This document shows positions 36,445 to 49,600 of a DNA stretch of 64,000 nt, piece after piece. A model generated the notes under the pieces. That model searched no databases, had not been told where the DNA came from, and saw nothing but the letters and a program-made list of their open reading frames with translations. Positions within the stretch are counted from its first letter, which is position 1; each line of letters opens with the position of its first letter. The position numbers and the translations under genes are program-made. The stretch comes from Aphis gossypii. Lineage: Eukaryota; Arthropoda; Insecta; Hemiptera; Aphididae. The DNA lies in NCBI RefSeq assembly GCF_020184175.1, contig NC_065531.1:58239213-58303212 (forward strand), given 5' to 3'.

Positions 36445-39400
36445 TATAAGTATATTTATATTGCTATTTTAAATAATAAATCAAACACATTTTTTTTTTT
36501 CAAGAATACAACTTTTATGGCCTACAATATATAATTTAGTAATACCTGTATTTATCTACAGATTGTAAATTATTATAAAATTAAAAATTTTTCATTATAT
36601 ATGTCAGTCTTTGTTTGAAAAATATATTTTATACTATTAATATTTAAACAATATTTAGTTAAACTCGGCGTAAGGTTGAGACAGGATCAAAGTTAGAATG
36701 TAAAAACTCTAACCATGGAAATTTACTTAGTACTAGCAAACTTATTTAATTGCAAGATACCTAGTTGCTGAGATTAACTCAAACTTTTCAAAAGTTGTCA
36801 AAACCATGTTGATTTCAATATCAAAAATTGTATTTCAAAAATATTATAAGTTCTAATAGGTACTCAGTAATTAAAAATAAAACATTTTTAAAAAATGAGG
36901 TAGAACTCATACTTAAATTTAAAATCGGCAAATTACATATAATACTTAGACAAGAAGTCACAAAGATTTTAATGCAAAAACAGTAAATTTTATACTAGAA
37001 TAGTTTTCAACAAAATCAAAATTCTTTATTTCGTACATTTCAAAAATAAATAATAGTTTATTGCAAGTTTTACAGATACATAAATTATTCAACAAATATT
37101 TATTTCAAAATTTACTAGGCATACTACGACCGAAAGTAAATAAACTATGTTTTGAAAAAAATTATTTTTCTCTTTTTTTGTTTATATGTATTTGAAATGT
37201 TTAGTATAATTTTGAATTATTGTAATTTATGTATAACAAAATTAATAAATTAGCAAAATGAATTCAATTTTTATCATTAAATATTTAAAAGTGGTAGTAG
37301 TAACAGTGATTAAAAAATATCAAAAATATAAATGTATATTTTTTATGGGATATTACCAGATTCAGTTAAAATGTAATTTATTTTTATTTATCCTGCAAAC
37401 GTAGTCGCATAAGAAGCAATTTATTAAATTTTTGTTTATATAACCTAAATTGTATATAAATTTAAGTAAAAATAAATAATGAATTTATAAAATTTCACAT
37501 ATTTAGTACTTAGTATTCTATATAGGTAGTTATTATTATTATTTTTTTTTTTTTTGCAGAATATTTTGTCTTTAGTTTAATAATAATCAATTGTTTATGA
37601 TATTGTATTTCCAATGAAAAGGGTTCTTTATATTATGCTGTATCCATAAACAAACATTAACTTACCATCCATAAACATTAAACATTTATAATCCCTACCT
37701 ATGTTTAAAAAAAAAGGTAGTTATTGTTTCAAGTAAAATGTATATTTTTAAAATAATTTATAATTAATAATATTTCATTATTTATTTTTATAATACCTTC
37801 CTAGCTACACGCGACGGGTTACCCCACTCAATTAAGAACATTCATACAGTTATTTATTTTATTATAGATTAATATATCTACTTAAAAACTTTTGAAAAAC
37901 TATATTCCATCAATTATATAAATTGCTAAGGTATTAAAAATATAAATATAAATCTTTTAATAGGGTATACAACGTATTAATATATTTTTTTGACAAATGA
38001 GTTTTCAATAAAAATAATAAAATAAAAAAAAAAAACAATTAAACTTACACGAATATAATAAATGTCATTTTTTACAAAAGAATTAAGATTGAATTTAAAT
38101 ATTTTATTAGTAAATTTAAGTTTAAAAAATTAAGCGATTGACCAGAGTATATTTATTTGAGTTTTGATATGATTATAGGTACATAAAGTATATAATTGTT
38201 ATAGTATAAAAAAATAAAAATATAAATAGTAATTATGGTGTAGTGCATTTTTTTTTTTTTTTTTGGATAATACTATCCAAAAAAAATTAACCCAACCAAT
38301 TATCTACACTTATTATATTTTATAATATTAACGTCAGTAAAAATTTTAAAATTTATTCTATGAATAAATCAGTATGAAAATTAATAGTAAAATTATCTCT
38401 GTTACATTTCTTGGTTTAAGTGTACCTTACTTGAGTGTAAAACGTGTCGAAATTTGGCTAGTTAGGCGTAGGTGTGGACATCGTTTGATTTACTTTTGAA
38501 TATATAAAAATAAAAAAAATAAAAATATATTAAATAAATAACCATCCAAACCGTCATAAGATTACATTATTGTACCTATTACTGAAATTCAAACCTAATA
38601 CCTAAATAAAAATTATATTATTTAACCATGTGATGCGCTTCATTATTAGGTCCATATGTTGGTAAAAATAAAATTAACATGACGAAGAGTTGAAAACATG
38701 TAGTTTCTAAGTATAACATACATATCTTCTAAAGTGGATTTAATTAAATAATGGATTTTATTATTTACATTGTACATATATCGTGGGATATAAATATATA
38801 ATAGGTATTTATAAAAATAATAGTAATTTAATCTTTGGTAAGTCAGGAAAATGCGCACGCCCTATCTCAAATACACAAATACAAATTCAAAATATTGTAT
38901 ATAGGGCAATCTCCGTTGGTTAGTATAATATTACTTATGAGAGTCGTTTCTTTGTATGGATTTTGAAGCCTTTTATTGTAATGTGTTTACCAAAGTTTAC
39001 AACCTTTGTCAAATCGCCTACACCAGTTGCATTGTAATATTATTTTAATCTGGGGTCTTCTAACAGATATATTACAGTTGATGTTCCGGCTACCAAGTGC
39101 TATTTATATCATTTTTTTTTTCAAAATATTATTTTAAGAACAATTTACAAGTTAAATTATACCGAAGTTCGTTAACATTTAATTCATGTCATTAGTCATG
39201 ACTTATTTAAATTATTCATTCGAATTATTATCATTTGTTATCCATTTCAGACCCAAGGTACACTATTGTGTACCTTTTGTTTGATTTGATATTATCAATT
39301 GGCTATAATTCTACCAGACTCATTTCGTTTTCCTTAATCTGTTTGTTTGAACTGTAATACACATGGTGGACAACGTTTATCTGTATATTAAATTTACACG

Positions 39401-41734
39401 ACAATTTCAATAGAATATGAACTAATAAATTGATTTTATTTTTTAATCTAGTACATCTTATAACGAGTATTTAGAGAGTGTTGCACTGTACAATTTTTAT
39501 AATTAACCAAACCTAGTTTAGTTAGCTTTATTGTGTTAAAAGTGAGTAAGATACTAAAACGTTATTGTTATACAATTTCAGCAAAATATGTTGTAAGGTT
39601 ATTATAATTAATATAATTAGATTATAAGTACAATAATATGTGTTCCAATATATAATATATATTTATATATATATATGTGGATTTTCGATTATATATCGAA
39701 TGACAACTGAGGATTATTATGCACACTTAGAACCTTCTAACCAATCGTTGCATAACTCGCATACAATTCTCTATTAGATCACCTGTGTAAACATAAATAT
39801 AAAAACAAGGGTGATATTCGAAAAAAAGAAGACCAATCATAAATTAATTGTTTCCATTTAATAAAAATATATTCAAATTATTTTTATTAAAAATTTAATA
39901 TACGAAAGTGAGTAAATTCCGTATGGAAATTAAAACATCGAAATAATAAAACTGTGGTGGTAGTCATAATATATTTTTTGATGAACTGTTGAATTTTATT
40001 TTATTGTAGCTGTTAAATTAATTGTGTAGAAATTATGTGATATCATCAGAATTGCACAATGTTCAGTAATTAAAATTTAAGCGTTAAAATGTAGATAATA
40101 TTATATAATAATACTCAATTCTTTTTACGAAAATTTAAAATTTCTCACAATCGTTACGTAAAATATATGTATGCATATTATATACGAACCACATCTACAC
40201 CCACGACTGTTTGTAGTAAAAAAACGTCAGTTGCATTCAGTGGTAGGAGGTGAAGGGATAACAAGTTACAAGGGGCATTATAGGTCATCTGTATTTGTCA
40301 TTTTAAAATAATGATTTTTGTGTGATTATTTTAATATACCAGTATATCATAATATAAGAAGATGATGGAAGCAATCATCACTTGCTATATTATTATATAA
40401 TTATGTAATAAATCATTAGTTATTTAGGGTTATTTAATCGATTTTAATTGCCGGCATTGTTGATACTACAAATTGTATTATACACAATCACATTCAATAT
40501 ATAGATAATTATATAGTAAATTAATATTATAATTGTTATAATAATATAATGATGAAAAATTGTGAAAATTATTACGCATTTTCGTCAAAGCCATCTACCT
40601 TTTATGTAGTGAAATTGCTATTTAGGAGTAATATTTTTATCAAATCATTTTGGCATTAGATTTAAATTAATGAGATAATGATATAAATTATTTGTACGTT
40701 AAAACTGTAAATATTGTCTAGTACCTAATGATTTTTAATATTTTATTTAGAGTATTTTACTATTTTATATTAAATATATGCATACCTAATATTCATATTG
40801 AAACATATTAAAATGTTAATTAAACGAAATATAATATGATTAATATATATAATATATACATTTATAAATACGCATTTTCAAAGGAATACCGCATACGGTT
40901 TTATTATAGATACAACTTCATGTTCTTTCTAGTTACGTAATATTATTGTTTTATTAACTTACATGCAGTTTAAATTTCCAAAAAAATTATTATTATTATT
41001 CATAAAATATATCTAATTGAGTTGAAGCAATTAAATATTCTATCAATTGGTCAGTGTGACTGTGGATACTTCATTTAATCTTAATCCGAAACACATATAA
41101 GGTGTCAATTCAAAGGTTTGAGTAGTATAATACAGTATGATTGAGTTTAAAATATTTAGAACGATGTTGCCATATTCCATCATTACAACATCAGTTATAA
41201 CAACACGAATTAAAATTAAGTCACAATTATGGCTGAGGATACAACGGCTGTTTGTTACTCCACAAGAATCGCACTTTGGAAACCATATTATTGTCACTTC
41301 TTATGCATGTACAATGTACATAGAAATTTAAAATGTTAATTAATTAAAAAATTGTAAATTGTAAAAATATCGACGGCTACCAGAATACATATTAATAATC
41401 AAAATATTTTAAAACGTTATAACTAATAAATTATTAATGATTACCAGATAAATACTTACTAATTCCGTTTAAAAAAAAATGTAAATAGTTCATTTGCATT
41501 TGGCCTTTCCTTTTTTATCTGGTGGTCTGATTACACAATAACGTATTATTGTATTATAATAGTAAAGTTGCAGTATATTTTATACTGAGTATTAAAGGTT
41601 TTCTTTCGTTTCTTATTCAAATTTTTATACGACAACTAATTTTCCTGTATCAAAAACAATTTATTTTATGATCTGTAAATCGTATTATAAGAGTGATAGA
41701 AAGAATTTATATTTTTTTTTCTAGGACGCAATAA
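36445..41734. other. Long AT-rich non-coding stretch
   Basis: I see no gene. Slightly GC-richer patches occur near 38900-39080 and 40190-40300 and cannot be assigned. Overlapping 64- and 84-codon frames on opposite strands at 41043-41331 show no recognisable similarity. Confidence 0.6.
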
Positions 41735-41736
41735 TA

Positions 41737-42120
41737 CAGTATGTTCGCAAAAGAATACCACAACTTTTAAAATTCATATTTATAGAATAAAACAGTTAGG
41801 GACGATTTCTATCTACCATTTAATAAAACGTATAATGAAGTTCTTTTCACGTACACTAACACTGCAAGTTTTCAATGTGTTCACCTTCTGAAGCCCGAAT
41901 AACTCATTCTGCACATTTTTCAATATTTTTGGTGACACTGTTTAGATGGCCGTTATGACTCTCGTTTATAGCTCTTCAATGTTGGCCGGCAGAGATGGTA
42001 CATAAACTGCATCCTTCACACACCCCCTTAGAAAAGAATCACTGTAGATTATATTGGAGCTTCGACGCTTCGTGAAGATCAATGATTCAAAGTTGTGGTA
42101 TTCTTTTGTTAAATACGCTG
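41737..42120. mobile_element. Internally deleted mariner-like (Tc1/mariner superfamily) element
   Basis: The left end reads CAGTATGTTCGCAAAAG followed by 'aataccacaacttt'. The complement of the right end reads CAGCGTATTTAACAAAAG followed by the same 'aataccacaacttt'. The inner 20 bp of the inverted repeats (41748-41767 and 42089-42108) are perfect and the outer bases are diverged. A TA precedes the left end at 41735-41736; the right side has TT, presumably mutated. Between the ends is only the C-terminal part of a transposase, so most of the coding region has been deleted. Confidence 0.75.
41856..42060 (-). pseudogene. Mariner-like transposase C-terminal fragment, broken
   Basis: On the minus strand, the codons below 42060 read SFLRGCVKDAVYVPSLPANI then EEL. 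This matches the end of Tc1/mariner-superfamily transposases (FFLWGYVKDxVYVPPLPxNIxELKxRI). An in-frame stop follows EEL, then decayed codons. After a frameshift the fragment reads RASEGEHIENLQC and stops at 41858-41856, matching the family's final 'CRxxxGxHIEHL'. The catalytic domain upstream is missing because of the internal deletion. The fragment cannot encode an active enzyme. Confidence 0.75.
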
Positions 42121-42184
42121 TTTTTAAAAAAGAATTCATATAAATCACACAAATTTTCACGTAAAACATATTTTTATAGTTCAA

Positions 42185-43316
42185 TTTTAAATTTTATGAT
42201 TTAAGAATAATGTTGATTTATTATTTAATACTTATATTTTGATATAAATTAATAAAAAAATTATAAAAGTTACACTTACAAATTAATTCAACCGCGTTGT
42301 TATAATTATATATTTGTTCATTAATACGGAATTTATTGGCTAAATAAAATACATTTTTCGGTTATGGTCGATGGTATCTGGTTGGTTAAAATGTATGGAT
42401 ATATTTATATATACAAAAAACTAAAATTACATTAAAACGTCCATAGCTATTATTTAATCGGATCTTACGTGAAACTGAATAATACTAATTTCAAGGCTGT
42501 TAAACATAATACACTTTGACGTAGCTGTTTATTGTAATTCATTATAATATTGTGTAAAAGTAAAAGATTTCATAAAATACAAACTGTAATAAATTACGCG
42601 ACCAAACGAATTTCAATAATTTATTATTAACAATATTGTATATATAGCATTCTCACTTAGCCTCTGCAACATCGCTCATTTTATATTTTAAAAATACATT
42701 GTTGACATAATATGCTATGTATATTATTGTATAATATAATATTATGTTAGGTACCTACATCGATTTAAAAACGTGGTAATTTAATATCAAAATCCCTTAA
42801 AGGCTTAAACATAAATCATTATACCTATGGGATTTAAATTTCCCTATAGTGCACCTACTCAAACTTTAGCGTTCAAACACGTTGACATCAATGATACTGT
42901 TGAAGGTAACATACATATGGCACAACAAGATATCATATAGAAGAGTTATGCTGAGAAACAGAATTATAATTTATAACCTCTGTGCAGTCTTATTTAATTT
43001 ATATTAATTGGTTAAATTAGTTTAATTGGTACAGTGGATGAACAGTAGTTAATATAACACATATCCTTATTTATAGAAAACACAATAACGCACTTGAGTG
43101 ATTTTAACATTATTTTAAATAAAAATATCCGTAATCAAATCGAACAGATCTATATATTTCAAAATATTTGTTACAATCATTTATTTTTTATAATTATTTT
43201 AACCAGATAATAAACGCAAAATAAACAAATTGTTAAATAATAATATTATTGATGATTTAATGTAACTTTATCTTCATCATTACCCTTGTAATATGCCAAC
43301 TCAATTTTAAAAAATT
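42185..43316. other. AT-rich non-coding stretch
   Basis: No gene is recognised. 'taggtacctac' (42749-42759) is an example of the motif that recurs through the window. Confidence 0.65.
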
Positions 43317-43321
43317 AATAT
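43317..43321. repeat. LTR target-site duplication, left
   Basis: The 5-bp AATAT abuts the left end of the LTR and is repeated at 44422-44426. Confidence 0.8.
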
Positions 43322-44421
43322 TGTTGGCGCCGCATAAGCATAGGCATATTATACGCGCGTTCCGGTTTCGATAGCTGTCACCGATCGACGCACACACACA
43401 CACAAACACTCGCATGCCGTCCGCTATATTTGTTTTACTTTTTCTATTGTATTTATGTTATCTTCGTTTGTTAATTATTGTTATATTATTTCGTCGATTG
43501 TGAATTATTATATAACATTATAATGTATAGAAATAACGCGATCACGGAATTGTCCGTCGGCTGTATAATATTATAATTAAGTTGGTCTTCTCTCCAGCGT
43601 TAACGGAATAACGCCCTCGTCGTGCGCTAATCGCCGCGTTGTTTTATTATTATATCATACGTTATATGTTGTGGAGCGAATCGCCACTTATTTTATTATA
43701 TTGCAGGCGCAAATCGCCACTTATTTTATTATATTGCAGGCGCAAATCGCCACTTATTTTATTATATTGCAGGCGCAAATCGCCACTTATTTTATTATAT
43801 TACAGGCGCAAATCGCCACTTGTTATTTATATTATATTACAGGCGCAAATCGCCATTCTTTATACCTAAAATTATTTGTTACCTACCTATATCGTTTATT
43901 TTTTAGTGTATTATATTTAAATTGTTTCGTGTGTGTGTGTGTGCAATTATTATATAGGTGTTTTTAGGTAGCGGCTGGCCAGCAGTGCACCGACAATTCT
44001 GTGAGTTATTATTACTATTATTTTTTATACATTATTATTTTATTATTGGTTGTGCCGAACCGGCAATCTTTATATTACATTTATTTATACATATTTTTAC
44101 TTGTTGGGCCAAAAGGGCCGTAAATTTTATTATTATATTATAGCTTTTACCATACCTCTAATTTGAGTTACCATTTATTTATTATTGAGTTACCTATCCG
44201 TCTAGCATATAAGTTCATACACACACACAATAATACACACTTACACACACCACTTCACACTAGCACTCTTTGGTCTTGCTCGGCGACCCCGTCCACTTCC
44301 TTAGAGTCGCTATACACACCTACACACACATACACAGGTCGGTCGGTGTGCAGCGCGCAGCGCACGAAGTATTTTGGTGACCGGGCGCGCGTATTATCAT
44401 TATATGCTCCCGGCCCGAACA
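43322..44421. mobile_element. Solo LTR of an LTR retrotransposon, 1100 bp
   Basis: The block starts TGTTGGCGCC and ends CGGCCCGAACA, with the TG...CA termini (TGTT/AACA inverted) of LTRs, and is flanked by identical 5-bp duplications AATAT. Its composition differs from the flanks: CpG-rich at both ends, with (CA)n near 43391-43404, (GT)n near 43929-43943 and CA-rich clusters near 44217-44345. No gag-pol region or second LTR is next to it, so it is a solo LTR left by recombination between the LTRs of a full element. Which family (Ty3/gypsy, BEL/Pao or copia) cannot be read from a lone LTR. Open frames of 61-98 codons within it are not genes. Confidence 0.85.
43679..43857 (+). repeat. 33-bp minisatellite inside the LTR (five units)
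   Basis: Units start at 43679, 43712, 43745, 43778 and 43811, each opening 'aatcgccactt' and closing 'caggcgca', with a partial sixth at 43848. The fifth unit is 37 bp. Because 33 is a multiple of three, the units read as an 11-residue repeat (RRKSPLILLYC in one frame, AQIATYFIILQ in another). That explains the open frames here. Units 1-3 carry 'ttgcag' and units 4-5 'ttacag'. Confidence 0.93.
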
Positions 44422-44426
44422 AATAT
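44422..44426. repeat. LTR target-site duplication, right
   Basis: The 5-bp AATAT is identical to 43317-43321. Confidence 0.8.
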
Positions 44427-44714
44427 GATTGTTATATATTATAGTAATAGCAAATTCAAACTTGTTATAAGCTGTTTCAGTGATAACGTGGTAAACATAA
44501 TATAAAGTAAACCTATTAACATTGTTTTTTTAATAAGGATTTATAATAAAACTTCAGTGAGTTTTTCAATTTTCATTTATTTTTTTCATACGACGTTATT
44601 AGAGAGTTAATATTTTATTTGATATTTTTAATAATTTTTAATACTATTATATTATAGTATAATAAAAAAACATAATTTTATAATTATAAAAGATTTAGTC
44701 TTAAGTATAAGCAA
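44427..44714. other. AT-rich non-coding stretch
   Basis: Nothing is recognised between the solo LTR and the repeat fragment that follows. Confidence 0.6.
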
Positions 44715-44845
44715 CTATAAAAAAAGGTAGGCAAGCGCTCTGCTGTATATTATGTCTCGAGTGGATCACTATTATTAGCGTGTTAAATTTGAATTCAATA
44801 ATATATCACAAAGTATATTTCATGATATTTTTTTAATATATCTTT
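44715..44845. repeat. Fragment resembling a common aphid interspersed repeat
   Basis: The words 'ggcaagcgctctgctgta', 'tatgtctcgagtggatcact' and 'gtgttaaatttgaattcaat' match, from memory, a repeat that recurs often in aphid genomes. It is probably the same family as the fragment at 23500. The limits and class are uncertain. Confidence 0.4.
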
Positions 44846-46581
44846 TAAATTCATTTTTCTTTTCATATTATAGTAGGTTGATATCAATTTTTCCGAAAAT
44901 TTTGCTTTAACCATGTTATTATTATTTAATTATAATAATAATATATGAGTATAATATAATATATTATATAAATTTATAGAACTCAAAAATTAATAACATC
45001 TTTCTGTGAATATCATAAAATATTAAAAACAGATTCATAGTAAAAATTAATAATAATATCTTAAAATAAATTGAAAATGCCATTAAAAATTCATAATATA
45101 CTGTTTTTTTATATTATATATTAAGACATACGTCATAATCTGTACCATCTAGTAGCACAATAAGTGCAATATGTAATAATAGGACAAAAATAGAATGCAT
45201 ATTTAGAATAATAATATAAAATACAAAAAAGTTTAAAATAACTAACATGTTATCGTTATTTATCATTTAAAGTAAGTAATTTTGTCTAAATCAGAACGTT
45301 AGATGTCCATAAAAAATAATTACCTGATACCTTTATATATTTATTAGATTTTTTTTTTTTGTTTCAGTTTTACCTACTTATGAGTAAACGTGTATTACAG
45401 TTTACAATATTTTTAAATTCAAAGATTGTTATTACTCCACAAAGTATTTGCAAGCACAAACAAAAGAAAACCACACAGATCATAGTGCTTTATAATATAT
45501 ATAAATTGTGCATAATGCTTTATTAATAAGTAAACAAATATTTTAATACGTATACATAATATATTAATGTCAAATAGTGTTTAAAGATATTTTTCATAAA
45601 ATCCAATAACAAAATATAAACATATTATACAAAACATAAATACCTATGCAATTTTTTATTTATATTAATGGTATTAAAATATCCTCTTTAAGATTATGAT
45701 TCATTGTTTAACTTTTAATTTAAATGTTGTTTATTATTTTCATAACAATTGCAAGTAAAATTTGATGTGATAAAATAAATAAACACGGAAAAGAATTTTT
45801 ATTTGTTCACATTGGAGGTAACGGTTGATCTATAAGTTAAAAACGAAGATTACGGCAAAACGTAACCAACCATACTGTATAATGTGGTTTATTTTTATTT
45901 TTTTTTTTATTTCAATTGTATTATATTTTTATGAGCCAGTAGACCAGTGTATTATTATTATGGTCGCAAATGGAGTTTTAAATAAGCATATTTGGGATAA
46001 TCCACAACTACATACCTAAGTATCATACGTATACACTCTACAGTATATTATATTTTATTGAACACAATTGGTTTTATTTCCGACTTATAAGGAATCCCCG
46101 AATGGGAGATGATCGATGTAGTAGTAATATTTTCCAAAGTCCGTAAATACTTATTGAGTATTACTTAGGTACCTGAATCCCGGAATTGACGGTGTGTAAA
46201 ATCCATATCGTTTATTCTAAAATTGATGTTGTCCTTCGGAATCTGAGAACCGAAGAAAGTTTTTATAGGTATAAAATCTCTCTCTTTAAAAAAAAAAAAT
46301 GCTGGAATAATATTGATATTTGATTTTCACAAACTTTTCTAAAAATTAAAATTCTGGACTGTAAAACATAGGTACTATATATAATAACAAGTACGTAATA
46401 CTATAATGGAATAATTGAAATAGATATAGAGTGTTTTATTTTTAATTCTTCCTTTCCCGATTTAATGCTGTTAATACATTGATGAATAGTATACATTTTT
46501 AAAATGCTAAGCGAAGAGCCAGAATATTAAAGCAAGATTTTAGTGAGTATTGAATTGGGTAGGTATAATAGGTATATAATG

Positions 46582-46605
46582 TATATATATATATATATAT
46601 ATATA
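46582..46605. repeat. (TA)12 microsatellite
   Basis: The segment is a pure alternating TA tract of 24 bp. Confidence 0.9.
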
Positions 46606-49600
46606 ACTTGTTTTCATTCAACAAACAGTTATAATCAAATATTAATTAATCAAAGTTTCTTAGATATTTCATTTCTATTTTATAAAAATTTCAAAATCCC
46701 ATTATTTTGTAACAAAATAATAAATGCGAAATATTTCGTTATTGTTATACTGCTTATAACTTGTTTGTAATTTTACAATGCACACAGATAATCATACTTA
46801 AAATTTTTGGGATAAAAGTTCTTTTTATCATTTTTATAAGTAATTCAATTTTTGTAACACTTGAAGCATAATATTTCATATTTTACAAACTTTTAATCTT
46901 AATATTTATATCAATCAAATTTATGATTAATAAGATTACAATTTCATTATTTTAGTTCTTAATATAATCAATTTAAGTTTAATGAGTGCAAAAAATAAAC
47001 TCGATTGTATCATAATATCCGAATCATCGTGATGATCGTTCGCCCTCTCGAACTAATAAACCAATATAATACCTACCACTCGAAACTCATCGATAGACAA
47101 CTTTAAATTAGAAGACATTTAAATATAAATTTTTAATTTACCCGTTTTTTGACTAAACTGATAACTTTTCCATCTTTTATACTAGGTATTTAAAAAGCTC
47201 TCAGACATGATTTCGACATTTTAAAATTAATTTTTAAATTACTATAGCTTGAAAATTTTAATAAATTGATTAAATATATTATCAATTATTTTTTTCATTT
47301 TTCGATTCATAAAATTTGATATTATTTTACAAACACTTGAAACCTCTTTAGGTTATTAAATCAAATATATATTAAACTACATAACAATATTTGTCATATT
47401 TTAATATGTGATTGTTACTCTAAATTAATACTTGGATATTATTTGGAACTAAATTTAAATGGTTTTTTTTAAAAAAATGTAATTGTATCGATTAAATCAC
47501 TTAAAAATTATTACCAAACTATGTATTAAGCAAATTTACTAAATTTCAATCAATAATAAAATTTTAATTTATAACTATAACATTTTAAAAATATAAATAA
47601 TGTATGAATCAAATTTACTTGAAAATATTTACAACTATAACTACACAAATTTATTAATATTAAAAACTTCAAAATAGATTATTATTGCTTTATCTAAACT
47701 AATCTTGAATAATATTAGTTACATAATATTTAATACGTTTTTAAATTTCTATAATTATTTCTGTTTCCAAGAGTAATTTAAGATTTCAAAAACATTTTAT
47801 ATAAAAACTATTTATATTTATAATGAATTTCTTAAAAAAATAATAGACATCAGAACCCTGCGTCTATAGATACCACAATCTTTCATTTATACGTAGAAAA
47901 CATCCCGTCAAATATTTTTTATCGTACCATAACGTAATCTATTATACTTTATCGTCTATTAACTATCTAAAATGATAAGATTGATATCAATAGTTGATTT
48001 TAAATGATAAATAATTGATACTGATCAGTTTGTTATCCCCTGGGAATATGCATACAAGGCTATAGAGCTCTTCATTATTAATTAGTACTAGTAAACATAA
48101 GCTAATATCAGTTTTCAGATTAATCATTATAAGACTATAATTAAGGCATTTTTGAAGTATGCGTATATAGTAATTGGTTATATTCTATTTAACGTATTAT
48201 GGGATCTTATTCATACATTGCATTGTCGATTTAGTTTGTACTTATGACATTAGTACTTATAAATTATTAACCACAAGTTTTAATATTATCACGAAAATTT
48301 ATTATTATACACGATTTCTAATTTTTTAAATATAAACAACTATACAGCTAATGTCTAATAGTCTCATTCATTTCGTTTTTTTAATTTTTAATGTGTTTTC
48401 ATGACAATGCAAATAATTTGAATCTCTGATTATTTACCATGGACTATGCTTTTCTCACTTTTAAAAGTATCAACAAATACCAACTTACTCTAGAATAAAT
48501 AAAGAAATAAAATATAACAATTAATTCAATCCTAATTCCTATTGCATAATATACTAATACAATTAAGCTCGCTTTTCTAATATTATTGGACTTCAACGAA
48601 AATCCTCAAAAATTCAATCTTCACTAAGTGTTTCAAAATCAAAACATTGATTTGTATTTAGCTTATACAGAACATTTTTACTTGTAATATGAACTATCTT
48701 TAGTGTTTTTATGTATTTAATTTTTTTTCTAACAGTACACAATTAATAAATTGTCAGTCATGTCTACAATTTGGCCTATTCTCAAATAATTAGAACGATT
48801 TTTTATTTTCATGTTTATTTGATGACATAAATTAAAAATTTTATAACGCTGCATGTTATTTTAAATCTATAACAAAATATATACCTAATAAGAAAAATTG
48901 TTTAACTTAGCAATAGTTTTTTGATATTCTTTCCTTAGTTATTATCTAATGAAAAATATTACTTTTTCAGTCGAAAATATTAGAATCCACCGTTCGTTAT
49001 ATCTAAAAAACAAAAAAAAATACAATGTATATTTGTTTTCTAATGTTAGGTTTCATTCTAAATATAAAATATAGGATTACTAATAACAAAAACCTTGAAA
49101 ATGGAACAACAGTCCAAATTTTATACCTCTTAATCGTTATCGTCCTAGTTCACCAATAAACTTTAAACTACATTTACGATGCAAGTTTATATTCTATATG
49201 TTAGTATACTTCACTACTTTTTGGTGATAAAATAAAATAATATTGTCGGGGTAAGTATATTGTTATTATTATTGTTATTGTTACACTGTTTCCACCTAAT
49301 ATACTAAAAACGAAACATATTCGAGATATGTCAATGTTCAAATTTTTCTTATAGCTACGTGATCTTGCACTCCATATTGAAACTAAAAATTATTATACGA
49401 ATAACTAACCAAAGACGATTTTATGTGGACGTGCTTATTAGATAATTTTTAATAATAATAATAAGTTTATCATAAGTCATAACATTAGAAAAACAATCGT
49501 AAACATACATAATATAATAAATAAAAGTTACAATTAAACATGTATGCGTTAAATAATAAAGTTCTTCGACAATTACACATCTGTTTGTATAAATTACATC

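Noticed and set aside
41043..41331. Overlapping 84- and 64-codon frames on opposite strands
   Set aside because: Neither translation matches a known family. There are no splice or promoter cues nearby.
43670..43860. CRISPR-like regular spacing
   Set aside because: The 33-bp units are contiguous with no variable spacers and lie in a eukaryotic LTR. It is a minisatellite.
43639..44444. Four overlapping plus-strand frames (61-98 codons), two with an 11-residue repeat
   Set aside because: They lie wholly within the solo LTR. The repeat is a 33-bp minisatellite that stays open in more than one frame, so the frames are a by-product and not genes.
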